Positions 15,693 to 23,996 of a stretch of 46,356 nt of DNA are shown here, one piece after another (position 1 is the first letter of the stretch; each line of letters opens with the position of its first letter). Under the pieces are notes generated by a model. The model did not search any database and was not told the DNA's origin. It was given only the letters and a program-made list of their open reading frames with translations. Source of the stretch: Pseudomonas sp. C1C7 (lineage in GTDB: Bacteria > Pseudomonadota > Gammaproteobacteria > Pseudomonadales > Pseudomonadaceae); assembly GCF_013359595.1 (NCBI RefSeq), contig NZ_JABFMP010000046.1, forward strand, positions 1-46,356. The letters are read 5' to 3'. Position numbers and translations under genes: made by a program.

Positions 15693-16945
15693 CTAGGAAT
15701 CTTAAACAGGCACTGTTCAGTGCCTTGCTGGTGTGGGCCGTCGCCTACCCGGTACTGGGTCTGAAACTGACCATCGTCGGCATCAACCTCGAAGTCCACG
15801 GCACCAGCCCCACCACGCTGATCGTCATCGCCCTGTGCTCGGTGCTGATGTTCCTGCGCGTGCTGTTCGATCAGCAGATCAGCTCGGTCTGGCGCTCGTC
15901 GTCCCGGGGTCCGCTGATTCCGGCCAAGGCCAGCAACTTCCTGACCCTGCCGACCACTCAGCGCTGGATCATCATCGCGCTCATCGCCGGCGCGTTGATC
16001 TGGCCGTTCTTCGGCTCCCGTGGCGCGGTGGACATCGCGACACTGGTACTGATCTACGTGATGCTCGGCCTGGGCCTGAACATCGTGGTCGGCCTGGCCG
16101 GTCTGCTGGATCTGGGTTACGTCGGTTTCTACGCCGTCGGCGCCTACAGCTACGCGCTGCTGTCGCACTACTACGGTCTGAGCTTCTGGATCTGCCTGCC
16201 GATCGCCGGTCTGATGGCGGCCACCTTCGGCTTCCTGCTGGGCTTCCCGGTCCTGCGTCTGCGCGGTGACTACCTGGCGATCGTGACCCTGGGCTTCGGT
16301 GAAATCATCCGTCTGTTCCTGCGCAACCTGACCGACATCACCGGTGGTCCGAACGGTATCAGCAACATCGAGAAACCGACGTTCTTCGGCCTGACCTTCG
16401 AACGCAAGGCCGCTGAAGGGATGCAGACCTTCCACGAGTACTTCGGCCTGGAATACAACTCGATCAACAAGGTGATCTTCCTCTACCTGGTCGCGTTGCT
16501 CCTGGCACTGGCTGCTCTGTTCGTCATCAACCGCCTGCTGCGCATGCCATTGGGCCGCGCCTGGGAAGCGTTGCGTGAAGACGAGATCGCCTGCCGCGCC
16601 CTGGGTCTGAATCCAACCATCATCAAACTGTCGGCCTTTACCCTGGGTGCCAGCTTCGCCGGTTTCGCCGGTAGCTTCTTCGCCGCCCGTCAGGGCCTGG
16701 TGACGCCGGAATCCTTCACCTTCATCGAGTCGGCGATCATCCTCGCCATCGTCGTATTGGGTGGCATGGGCTCGCAGCTGGGCGTGATCCTGGCGGCCGT
16801 GGTGATGATCCTGCTGCCGGAAATGATGCGTGAGTTCAGCGAATACCGCATGTTGATGTTCGGTGCCTTGATGGTACTGATGATGATCTGGCGCCCTCAG
16901 GGCCTGCTGCCCATGCAACGTCCTCACATGGAGCTGCGCAAATGA
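15689..16945 (+). CDS. braE: Branched-chain amino acid ABC permease BraE (LivM type)
   Basis: A 418-residue permease. The first 120 residues are an N-terminal extension with extra spans, usual for LivM in Pseudomonas. The core follows with VMLGLGLNIVVGLAGLLDLGYVGFYAVGAY, the family signature. The cytoplasmic coupling segment is GRAWEALREDEIACRALGLNPTIIKLSAFTLGA, and the end is RPQGLLPMQRPHMELRK. GGAGG about nine bases before the ATG supports the start. It overlaps braD by 4 bases and braF by 4 bases. Confidence 0.96.
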   Translation: MTRNLKQALFSALLVWAVAYPVLGLKLTIVGINLEVHGTSPTTLIVIALCSVLMFLRVLFDQQISSVWRSSSRGPLIPAKASNFLTLPTTQRWIIIALIAGALIWPFFGSRGAVDIATLVLIYVMLGLGLNIVVGLAGLLDLGYVGFYAVGAYSYALLSHYYGLSFWICLPIAGLMAATFGFLLGFPVLRLRGDYLAIVTLGFGEIIRLFLRNLTDITGGPNGISNIEKPTFFGLTFERKAAEGMQTFHEYFGLEYNSINKVIFLYLVALLLALAALFVINRLLRMPLGRAWEALREDEIACRALGLNPTIIKLSAFTLGASFAGFAGSFFAARQGLVTPESFTFIESAIILAIVVLGGMGSQLGVILAAVVMILLPEMMREFSEYRMLMFGALMVLMMIWRPQGLLPMQRPHMELRK

Positions 16946-17709
16946 GCCGCGAGATCCTTAAAGTAGAAAATCTGAGCATGCGCTTCGGCGGCCTGCTGGC
17001 GGTCAACGGCGTTGCCTTGAGCGTGAAAGAGAAACAAGTGGTTGCGCTGATCGGCCCCAACGGCGCCGGCAAGACCACCGTGTTCAACTGCCTGACGGGC
17101 TTCTACAAGCCGAGCGGCGGCAGCATCAAGCTGGACGGCGAAGCCATCGAAGGCCTGCCGGGCCACAAGATCGCCCTCAAGGGCGTGGTGCGTACCTTCC
17201 AGAACGTGCGGCTGTTCAAGGACATGACCGCGGTCGAGAACCTCTTGATCGCCCAGCATCGTCACCTGAACACCAACTTCCTGTCCGGCCTGTTCAAGAC
17301 CCCGTCGTTCCGCAAGAGCGAACGCGAGGCCATGGAATACGCCGAGTACTGGCTGGACAAGGTCAACCTGCGCGAATTCGCCAACCGTCCGGCCGGCACC
17401 CTGGCCTACGGTCAGCAGCGTCGCCTGGAAATCGCCCGCTGCATGATGACCCGCCCGCGGATCCTCATGCTCGACGAACCGGCCGCTGGACTGAACCCCA
17501 AGGAAACCGAAGATCTGAAGCAACTGATCAGCGTGTTGCGTGAGGAGCACAACGTGACCGTGCTGCTGATCGAACACGACATGAAGCTGGTCATGAGCAT
17601 TTCCGACCACATCGTCGTGATCAACCAGGGCACGCCTCTGGCCGACGGTACGCCGGAACAGATCCGCGACAATCCTGATGTGATCAAAGCCTACCTGGGG
17701 GAAGCGTAA
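16942..17709 (+). CDS. braF: Branched-chain amino acid ABC ATPase BraF (LivG type)
   Basis: A 255-residue cytoplasmic ABC ATPase. Walker A is GPNGAGKTT (38-46). The signature is LAYGQQRRLEIARCM (the LSGGQ variant usual in LivG), Walker B is RILMLDEPAAGLNP and the switch His lies in LIEHDMKLVM. It powers import through BraD/BraE together with BraG. The start overlaps the braE stop (ATGA), and the stop abuts the braG start with no gap, so the four genes are tightly coupled. Confidence 0.96.
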   Translation: MSREILKVENLSMRFGGLLAVNGVALSVKEKQVVALIGPNGAGKTTVFNCLTGFYKPSGGSIKLDGEAIEGLPGHKIALKGVVRTFQNVRLFKDMTAVENLLIAQHRHLNTNFLSGLFKTPSFRKSEREAMEYAEYWLDKVNLREFANRPAGTLAYGQQRRLEIARCMMTRPRILMLDEPAAGLNPKETEDLKQLISVLREEHNVTVLLIEHDMKLVMSISDHIVVINQGTPLADGTPEQIRDNPDVIKAYLGEA

Positions 17710-18411
17710 ATGCTGCAGTTCGAAAACGTTTCCACCTTCTATGGCAAGATCCAGGCCCTGCACAGCGTCAACGTCGAAGTCCGCCAGGGCGAGATCGTGA
17801 CCCTGATCGGCGCCAACGGTGCCGGCAAGTCCACGCTGCTGATGACCCTGTGCGGTTCGCCGCGGGCCCACAGCGGCAGCATCCGCTACATGGGTGAGGA
17901 ACTGGTCGGCCAGGATTCTTCGCAGATCATGCGCAAGAGCATCGCGGTGGTTCCGGAAGGTCGCCGGGTGTTTTCCCGCCTGACCGTGGAAGAAAACCTG
18001 GCCATGGGCGGTTTCTTCACCGACAAGGGCGACTATCAGGAACAGATGGACAAGGTCCTGGGACTTTTCCCGCGCCTCAAAGAACGCTTCAACCAGCGCG
18101 GCGGCACCATGTCCGGCGGCGAACAGCAAATGCTCGCCATCGGCCGTGCGCTGATGAGCAAGCCCAAGCTGTTGCTGCTCGACGAGCCATCGCTGGGACT
18201 GGCCCCGATCATCATCCAGCAGATTTTCGACATCATCGAACAGCTGCGCAAGGACGGTGTGACGGTGTTCCTGGTGGAGCAGAACGCGAACCAGGCGCTG
18301 AAAATCGCCGACCGCGCCTACGTGCTGGAAAACGGCCGGGTGGTGATGCAAGGCACCGGTGAAAGCCTGCTGACCGACCCGAAAGTACGCGAAGCGTACC
18401 TGGGCGGCTGA
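17710..18411 (+). CDS. braG: Branched-chain amino acid ABC ATPase BraG (LivF type)
   Basis: A 233-residue ABC ATPase, the partner of BraF. Walker A is GANGAGKST, the signature MSGGEQQMLAIGRAL, Walker B KLLLLDEPSLGLAP and the switch His region VFLVEQNANQALK. LivF proteins are this short and carry EQN in place of EHD near the switch, as here. It is the last gene of the operon, followed within 20 bases by a strong intrinsic terminator. Confidence 0.96.
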   Translation: MLQFENVSTFYGKIQALHSVNVEVRQGEIVTLIGANGAGKSTLLMTLCGSPRAHSGSIRYMGEELVGQDSSQIMRKSIAVVPEGRRVFSRLTVEENLAMGGFFTDKGDYQEQMDKVLGLFPRLKERFNQRGGTMSGGEQQMLAIGRALMSKPKLLLLDEPSLGLAPIIIQQIFDIIEQLRKDGVTVFLVEQNANQALKIADRAYVLENGRVVMQGTGESLLTDPKVREAYLGG

Positions 18412-18430
18412 GCCATTGCGGTAAACAGAA

Positions 18431-18453
18431 AACGGCCTTCGGGCCGTTTTTTT
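18431..18453 (+). terminator. Rho-independent terminator of the bra operon
   Basis: The stem AACGGCC-TTCG-GGCCGTT is followed by a run of T (TTTTTTT overlapping the stem end). It sits about 20 bases after the braG stop. Confidence 0.92.
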
Positions 18454-18501
18454 GTGCCTGCCATTTCCCCGACGCCGCTCCCACAGGTTTCAGTGTGAAC
18501 C

Positions 18502-19410
18502 CTACAGTCGATCCAAAGCTTCGCCACTGCGCTTGAACCACCCCATCAAATAATCCGCCAATACCTGCGTGCGCTTGGGCAAACCACCCTGATACGGATG
18601 CACCAGATACATCGGCATGCTGCGCGTCTGATAATCGCGCAGCAACCAACGCAAGCGCCCCTCAGCCAATTCCGCCGGCAGCAGGTAGGACGGCAAACGC
18701 GCAATCCCCGCCCCCGCCAGCGCGGCCTTTTTCAGCAGATTGTAATGATTGCTGGCAAACGGCCCGGAAACCCGCACCCGCAGCAATTCATGCTGCTGGT
18801 GATACAGCCACTCCTCGCGGCCGCTGTAGTGACTGTTGAGCAGGCAGCGGTGTTCGGCCAGCGCCTGGGGCGTTCGCGGCTCACCGTAGCGCTCCAGATA
18901 AGCCGGGCTGGCGCAGGTCATTTCGTGCCAGGCCAACAGCGGGCGCGCCACCAGTCGCTGGTCGATGGCCGCGTCGGAGCGAATCGCAAGATCGAAACCA
19001 TCCCGGGACATTTCACGGTACGTGTTGCTCAGATCGAGCTCAATCTGCACGTCGGGGTACTTGCTGGAGAACTCCAGCAACAGACCATCGAAGAAGGTTT
19101 CCCCCAGGGACACCGGCACGGTCATCCGCACCGGGCCGGCCATGTCGTCCTTCAATCGCGCCAGCGCCTGACGTGCCCGTTCGACCTGGGTCACCAGCGC
19201 CTGCGCCTGGGGCAACAACGCAGCGCCAGCCGCCGTCAGGTTCAGGCGCCGCGTGGTGCGCTGCAGCAGCACCACGGAGAACTGCGTTTCCAGCTGGCTG
19301 ATGCGCTTGGACAGCTGGCCCTTGCTGCAACCGAGCTGCTGGGCCGCCAGGGTGAAACTGCCCGCCTCGACCAACACCGCAAATGCCGCCAGATCATCCA
19401 TCTCGCTCAT
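18502..19410 (-). CDS. LysR-family transcriptional regulator
   Basis: A 302-residue LTTR. The N-terminal winged helix-turn-helix is visible in MDDLAAFAVLVEAGSFTLAAQQLGCSKGQLSKRISQLETQFSVVLLQRTTRRLNLT. The rest is the two-lobe effector domain (RMTVPVSLGETFFDGLLLEFSSKYPDVQIELDLSNTYREM...), of the CrgA-like subgroup. The start at 19410 (MSEMDDL) was chosen because the HTH begins immediately after it; the frame opens at 19491 but that would add an odd 27-residue leader. It is divergent from the SDR-like gene 105 bases away, so by LTTR habit it probably controls that gene and itself. The effector is unknown. Confidence 0.92.
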   Translation of the reverse strand: MSEMDDLAAFAVLVEAGSFTLAAQQLGCSKGQLSKRISQLETQFSVVLLQRTTRRLNLTAAGAALLPQAQALVTQVERARQALARLKDDMAGPVRMTVPVSLGETFFDGLLLEFSSKYPDVQIELDLSNTYREMSRDGFDLAIRSDAAIDQRLVARPLLAWHEMTCASPAYLERYGEPRTPQALAEHRCLLNSHYSGREEWLYHQQHELLRVRVSGPFASNHYNLLKKAALAGAGIARLPSYLLPAELAEGRLRWLLRDYQTRSMPMYLVHPYQGGLPKRTQVLADYLMGWFKRSGEALDRL

Positions 19411-19515
19411 GGATTGTTTCCAATTGAAAACCAAAGGTTGCCTATTAGCGCGCTTATCAATGGAAAAAACCACTCTAAACTGAAGCCACATTCAACCCAC
19501 TGGAGCAACGGCAGC

Positions 19516-20112
19516 ATGAAAATCCTTTTGATCGGCGCAGGCGGCACCATTGGCAAGGCCATCGACAAAGAACTCTCCCCACGTCACGAAATCGTGCGCA
19601 TTGGCCGCACCAGCGGTGATTTCCATGTGGATATCAGCGACAGCGCCTCGATTCGCAAACTGTTCGAACAAACCGGCAAATTCGATGCGCTGATCTGCGC
19701 CGCCGGCAACGTGACCTTCGCCCCGCTGGCGGAAATGACTGAAGACAGCTTCGCCCTGGGCCTGAAAGACAAGCTGATGGGTCAGGTCAATCTGCTGTTG
19801 ATCGGCCGCGAGTTCGCCAACGATGGTGCCTCGTTCACCTTCACCACCGGCGTGCTCAGCCACGATCCGATCCGCAGCGGCGCTTGCGCAGCGCTGGTCA
19901 ACGGCGCGCTGGACAGCTTCGTGCGTGCCGCGGCCATCGAACTGCCGCGCGGCCTGCGCGTGAACTCGATCAGCCCGAACGTGCTGGTGGAAGCCATGGA
20001 CAAATACGCGCCGTACTTCCGCGGCTTCAAGCCGGTTCCGGCTGTGGATGTGGCATTGGCCTACGCCAAGAGTGTCGAAGGACTGCAGACCGGTCAGACC
20101 TTTCACATCTGA
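19516..20112 (+). CDS. Short-chain dehydrogenase-like protein without the YxxxK motif
   Basis: A 198-residue Rossmann protein with the nucleotide loop LIGAGGTIG (5-13), CAAGNVTFAPLAEM (the SDR NNAG-like strand) and LRVNSISPNVLVEAM near the end. Where classical SDRs have YxxxK this one reads SGACAALVNGALDSFVRAA, so the catalytic Tyr and Lys are absent. A short-chain-dehydrogenase subfamily with this feature exists, so it is not a sequencing error. Its chemistry is unknown: it may bind NAD(P) only, or use other residues. GGAG lies ten bases before the ATG. It is divergent from the LysR gene, its likely regulator. Confidence 0.88.
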   Translation: MKILLIGAGGTIGKAIDKELSPRHEIVRIGRTSGDFHVDISDSASIRKLFEQTGKFDALICAAGNVTFAPLAEMTEDSFALGLKDKLMGQVNLLLIGREFANDGASFTFTTGVLSHDPIRSGACAALVNGALDSFVRAAAIELPRGLRVNSISPNVLVEAMDKYAPYFRGFKPVPAVDVALAYAKSVEGLQTGQTFHI

Positions 20113-20118
20113 AGGAGC

Positions 20119-20150
20119 AAAAGATCGCAGCCTTCGGCAGCGCTGCATAA
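20119..20150. repeat. Solo REP, partly degraded
   Basis: AAAAGATCGCAGCCTTCGGC matches the arm of the REPIN at 126-199, but the following bases diverge (AGCGCTGCATAAAGCGC). Confidence 0.7.
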
Positions 20151-20215
20151 AGCGCGAGGGTTGTGATGAACGGTCAGGCTGAGTAACGTGGCGACACTTG
20201 TCAGGAGACCCCAAG

Positions 20216-20878
20216 ATGCGTGTTGCCCGTTCCTTAGTCGTTGTTGCCCTGCTCCCCCTGTTTGCGGCCTGCCAGTTGTTCGACGGATCCCGAGAAAGCG
20301 ACTCCCATGCGGGCCAGACCCGCCTGCAGGGGCAGTTGAGCGCAGCCGACGGCAAACTGCTGTTCCAGCCCTGCGGTGAACAGCGCCGTCTTGTGGTCAA
20401 CGACACCGGCAATACCAGCGTCCTGCAACAGGCCGCCAGCCTGGCCGACGCCAAGGGCAATCTGTTTGCCGATGTACGCGGGCGGATCGTTTCCGGCTCC
20501 GGCGACGGCGAGCTGGACCTCGAACAGCTGTACCGCGTCGAACGTTCGGGCAAGGCCTGCGAAGACCCCGATTTCAAAAAACTGATCCTGCGCGCTGCCG
20601 GCCACAACCCCGAGTGGAGCGTGAATGTCAGCGGCAAGGGCATGGTCATCGACCGCACCGGCCAGCCACCTTTGGCGGTGCCCTATGTGGAAGAGCAACT
20701 GGGCGATGGCCGCTTCAATCTCAGCACCGAAGCCAACAATCAGCACATCGAGTTGTGGGTCGCCCCGCAACGCTGCGTCGACAGCAGTGGCAGCGTCCAG
20801 CACATGAGCGCCGAGCTGCGCGTCAACGGCCACGTGCAGCGCGGCTGCGGGTATTTCGGCGGTTCGCGCGACGACTGA
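20216..20878 (+). CDS. COG3650-like lipoprotein
   Basis: A 220-residue protein with a lipoprotein signal: MRVARSLVVVALLPLFAAC, lipobox LFAAC with the lipidated Cys at 19 or 20. The mature part holds two related halves with paired Cys, LFQPCGEQRRLVV / GKACEDPDFKKLIL and later LWVAPQRCVDSSG / VQRGCGYFGGS. This suggests beta-barrel-like folds closed by disulphides in the periplasm, as in the COG3650/NlpE-like heat-shock lipoproteins. No function is established. AGGAG eight bases before the ATG at 20216 decides the start over the GTG/ATG options upstream. Confidence 0.82.
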   Translation: MRVARSLVVVALLPLFAACQLFDGSRESDSHAGQTRLQGQLSAADGKLLFQPCGEQRRLVVNDTGNTSVLQQAASLADAKGNLFADVRGRIVSGSGDGELDLEQLYRVERSGKACEDPDFKKLILRAAGHNPEWSVNVSGKGMVIDRTGQPPLAVPYVEEQLGDGRFNLSTEANNQHIELWVAPQRCVDSSGSVQHMSAELRVNGHVQRGCGYFGGSRDD

Positions 20879-20913
20879 TCGTTTAGGCCTCACGGGACCC
20901 GGCCATTGCGGCT

Positions 20914-20919
20914 TATAAT
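20914..20919 (+). promoter_or_regulatory. Sigma-70 -10 element (TATAAT) for the FAD-dependent oxidoreductase
   Basis: A consensus TATAAT within GCGGCTTATAATCGCC lies 54 bases before the ATG at 20974. No good -35 is seen at 17 bases, so activity may rely on upstream context. Confidence 0.55.
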
Positions 20920-20973
20920 CGCCGGTTTCAAACGCCCTGGCGCAGTTGTGCGCCCCGCGAACCGGATCCCGTC

Positions 20974-22587
20974 ATGTTACGAATCACCGAACTCAAGCTG
21001 CCGATCGACCATCCCGATGAAGACCTGCGCGCTGCCATCGTGCAACGCCTGGGCATCGCCAGCGATGACTTGCTCGATTTCACCTTGTTCAAGCGCAGCT
21101 ACGATGCGCGCAAAAAGTCTTCCGAACTGTGCTTCATCTACACCATCGACCTCAACGTTCGCGATGAGGCCTCGGTGCTGCGCAAGTTCGCCGATGACCG
21201 TAACGTCAACGAGGCGCCGGATGTCAGCTACAAGATGGTCGGCCAGGCACCCGCCGACCTGAGCGCCCGCCCGGTAGTGGTCGGTTTCGGGCCCTGCGGG
21301 ATTTTCGCCGGGCTGCTGCTGGCACAGATGGGCTTCAAGCCGATCATCCTCGAGCGTGGTCCCGACGTGCGCCAGCGCACCAAGGATACCTGGGGCCTGT
21401 GGCGCAAGAGCGTGCTCAACCCCGAGTCCAACGTGCAGTTCGGCGAAGGCGGCGCGGGGACATTCTCCGACGGCAAGCTCTATAGCCAGATCAAGGACCC
21501 GAAATTCGTCGGCCGCAAAGTCCTGCACGAGTTCGTCAAGGCCGGCGCGCCGGAAGAAATCCTCTACGTCAGCAAGCCGCACATCGGTACGTTCCGTCTG
21601 ACCGGTGTCGTGGAAAACATGCGTGAGGAAATCCGTGCCCTGGGCGGCGAAGTGCGCTTCCAGCAGCGGGTGACCGACGTTCTGATCGAAGACGGTCAGC
21701 TGGTTGGCGTCGAACTCGATGGCGGCGAGCAGATTCATTCGAAGCACGTGATTCTCGCCCTCGGCCACAGCGCCCGGGACACCTTCCGCATGCTCCACGG
21801 CCGCGGCGTGTACATGGAAGCCAAGCCGTTCTCGGTGGGTTTCCGCATCGAACACCCGCAATCGCTGATCGACCGCGCGCGCCTGGGCAAGTACGCCGGC
21901 CACCCGAAACTCGGCGCCGCTGACTACAAACTGGTGCACCACGCCAAGAACGGCCGTTCGGTCTACAGCTTCTGCATGTGCCCGGGCGGCACGGTGGTGG
22001 CGGCGACCTCCGAGCCCAATCGCGTGGTCACCAACGGCATGAGCCAGTACTCACGTAACGAGCGCAACGCCAACTCCGGGATCGTCGTCGGCATCAGCCC
22101 GGAAGTCGATTACCCCGGCGGTCCGCTGGCGGGTATCGAGTTGCAGGAACGTCTGGAATCCCATGCCTTTGTCCTGGGTGGCAGCAATTACGAAGCGCCG
22201 GCGCAACTGGTCGGCGACTTCATCGCCGGCAAGCCGTCCACCGAGCTGGGCAGCGTTGAACCGTCCTACAAGCCGGGGGTTGCCCTGGGTGACCTGGCCC
22301 TGGCTTTGCCAGCGTTTGCCATCGAAGCCATTCGCGAAGCCTTGCCGGCCTTCGAGAAGCAGATTCGCGGTTATTCGCTGCACGACGCGGTACTGACCGG
22401 AATCGAGACCCGCACCTCCTCGCCATTGCGGATTACCCGTAACGAGTCGATGCAGAGCCTGAACGTGAAGGGGCTGTTCCCGGCCGGTGAAGGCGCGGGT
22501 TACGCGGGCGGGATTCTGTCGGCGGGTGTGGACGGGATTCGGATTGCCGAGGCGGTGGCGCGGGATATTCTGGGTCTCGAAGCCTGA
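20974..22587 (+). CDS. FAD-dependent NAD(P)-utilising dehydrogenase (COG2509 type)
   Basis: A 537-residue cytosolic flavoprotein. The N-terminal 95 residues are a small alpha/beta domain (MLRITELKLPIDHPDEDLRAAIVQRLGI...FTLFKRSYDARKK) characteristic of COG2509. The FAD Rossmann loop is VVGFGPCGIFAG (GFGPCG at 104-109), with LERGPDVRQRT next. NVQFGEGGAGTFSDGKL is the family signature, and AGEGAGYAGGILSAGVDGIRIAEAVA is the C-terminal FAD contact. The physiological substrate is not known. Annotations such as electron-transfer flavoprotein dehydrogenase are guesses. It has its own promoter (TATAAT) and a REP hairpin after the stop. Confidence 0.92.
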   Translation: MLRITELKLPIDHPDEDLRAAIVQRLGIASDDLLDFTLFKRSYDARKKSSELCFIYTIDLNVRDEASVLRKFADDRNVNEAPDVSYKMVGQAPADLSARPVVVGFGPCGIFAGLLLAQMGFKPIILERGPDVRQRTKDTWGLWRKSVLNPESNVQFGEGGAGTFSDGKLYSQIKDPKFVGRKVLHEFVKAGAPEEILYVSKPHIGTFRLTGVVENMREEIRALGGEVRFQQRVTDVLIEDGQLVGVELDGGEQIHSKHVILALGHSARDTFRMLHGRGVYMEAKPFSVGFRIEHPQSLIDRARLGKYAGHPKLGAADYKLVHHAKNGRSVYSFCMCPGGTVVAATSEPNRVVTNGMSQYSRNERNANSGIVVGISPEVDYPGGPLAGIELQERLESHAFVLGGSNYEAPAQLVGDFIAGKPSTELGSVEPSYKPGVALGDLALALPAFAIEAIREALPAFEKQIRGYSLHDAVLTGIETRTSSPLRITRNESMQSLNVKGLFPAGEGAGYAGGILSAGVDGIRIAEAVARDILGLEA

Positions 22588-22616
22588 TGAATCCTGGCTG
22601 AAGCAACACAAATCCC

Positions 22617-22640
22617 TGTGGGAGCGGGCACGCTCCCACA
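22617..22640. repeat. REP hairpin
   Basis: A perfect 10-bp inverted repeat, TGTGGGAGCG / CGCTCCCACA, has a GGCA loop. It lies between the convergent oxidoreductase and PLP-enzyme genes and could serve as a weak terminator for either. Confidence 0.8.
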
Positions 22641-22665
22641 TTGGTTCTTCATTGTCGGAAAGACC

Positions 22666-23760
22666 TCAGATATTGGCCCGCAACACACTCGTCGGCAGCG
22701 CCTCGCCGCGCTCGACCGTCGCCGCCACCGCCGCCATCAACCCGCTCAACTCATACCCTTCGGCCTTGAGCCATTTCTGATCGTAGTAAGTGGTGGCATA
22801 ACGCTCGCCGCTGTCGCACAGGATCGCCACGATCGACCCCGTCTCCCCCGCTGCCGCCATTTGCTGCGCCGCCATCAAGGCGCCGATCAGGTTGGTCCCG
22901 CTCGACCCGCCAACATGCCGCCCCAGGCGCTCGGCCAGGTAATGCATGGCCGCCAGCGACAAGGCATCCGGCACCTTGACCATCGCGTCGATCACCTTGG
23001 GCAGGAACGAGGCCTCGACCCGTGGCCGGCCGATGCCTTCGATGCGCGAACCGTGATCCAGGCGCAGGCTGGCATCACCGGTCTGGTAGTAATCGAAAAA
23101 CACCGAACGCTCGGCGTCGGCACACAGCACGCGGGTGCAGTGCTGGCGGTAGCGCACATAGCGTCCCAGAGTGGCCGTGGTGCCGCCGGTGCCGGGGCTG
23201 GAGATCAGCCAGCTCGGTTCCGGATGCTTCTCGAACCGCATCTGCTGGAAGATCGATTCGGCGATGTTGTTGTTCGCCCGCCAGTCGGTGGCGCGCTCGG
23301 CGTAGGTGAACTGGTCGATGAAATGCCCATCGTGCTCGCGCGCCAGGCGCTCGGATTCGGCGTAGATCTGCGTCGGGTCATCCACCAGATGCGTCTGGCC
23401 ACCGTAGAAGGCGATCTGCGCGATCTTCTCCTTGGAAGTGCTGGCCGGCACCACTGCAATGAACGGCACGCCCAGCAACCGGGCGAAGTACGCCTCGGAA
23501 ATCGCCGTCGAACCGCTGGACGCCTCGATCACCGGCGCGCCGGGCTTGAGCCAGCCGTTACACAGCGCATACAGGAACAGCGAGCGGGCCAGACGGTGTT
23601 TGAGGCTGCCGGTAGGATGGCTCGATTCATCCTTGAAATACAGTTCGATACCCGGAAAACCCGGCAGCGGCAAAGGGATCAGGTGGGTGTCGGCGCTGCG
23701 CTGGAAGTCGGCTTCGATGATCCGGATGGCTTCCCGGGCCCATTGGCGGTTGTCGCTCAT
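22666..23760 (-). CDS. PLP-dependent cysteine synthase-family enzyme
   Basis: A 364-residue fold-type II PLP enzyme. The PLP lysine is K54 in KDESSHPTGSLKHRLA, the phosphate-binding loop is SSPGTGGTTATLG and the substrate loop is EASSGSTAISEA. The SSGSTA loop and the HPTGSLKHRLA segment match a subgroup related to L-cysteine desulfhydrase (Cds1-like) rather than CysK/CysM, so sulphide release from cysteine is more likely than synthesis; that is inference. The start at 23760 (MSDNRQW) is ATG; a TTG at 23799 would add 13 residues. It is transcribed away from nhaA, with no sulphur-metabolism neighbours. Confidence 0.9.
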   Translation of the reverse strand: MSDNRQWAREAIRIIEADFQRSADTHLIPLPLPGFPGIELYFKDESSHPTGSLKHRLARSLFLYALCNGWLKPGAPVIEASSGSTAISEAYFARLLGVPFIAVVPASTSKEKIAQIAFYGGQTHLVDDPTQIYAESERLAREHDGHFIDQFTYAERATDWRANNNIAESIFQQMRFEKHPEPSWLISSPGTGGTTATLGRYVRYRQHCTRVLCADAERSVFFDYYQTGDASLRLDHGSRIEGIGRPRVEASFLPKVIDAMVKVPDALSLAAMHYLAERLGRHVGGSSGTNLIGALMAAQQMAAAGETGSIVAILCDSGERYATTYYDQKWLKAEGYELSGLMAAVAATVERGEALPTSVLRANI

Positions 23761-23996
23761 GATTGTTTTTCTCGTTGGATCGGCAGGAGTCTGACTCAAA
23801 CGTCAAGCTTAGGAAAAAACCTACATCGCGCACAGGTACAGCTGGGGTTCAATACGTCCGGCAACTGCTAGGCTCAGGTCGGACGGCCAGAGCGTTCTGT
23901 AACGACATATAACAAAAAAGAATATAACTTTTGTTTTAACGTCTAAGGGGACGGGTTAGGGTGTCCCACCTTTTGACCTCGGATGGAGAGCGAACC

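Noticed and set aside
15227..18351. Long minus-strand frames (566 and 475 codons) across braD-braG
   Set aside because: Complement of strongly biased, clearly coding bra genes; extreme Gln/His/Asp/Gly composition and no known domain.
23760..23960. Possible sodium-sensing riboswitch before nhaA
   Set aside because: Only an AT-rich imperfect inverted repeat is seen. No conserved riboswitch core could be identified by eye.
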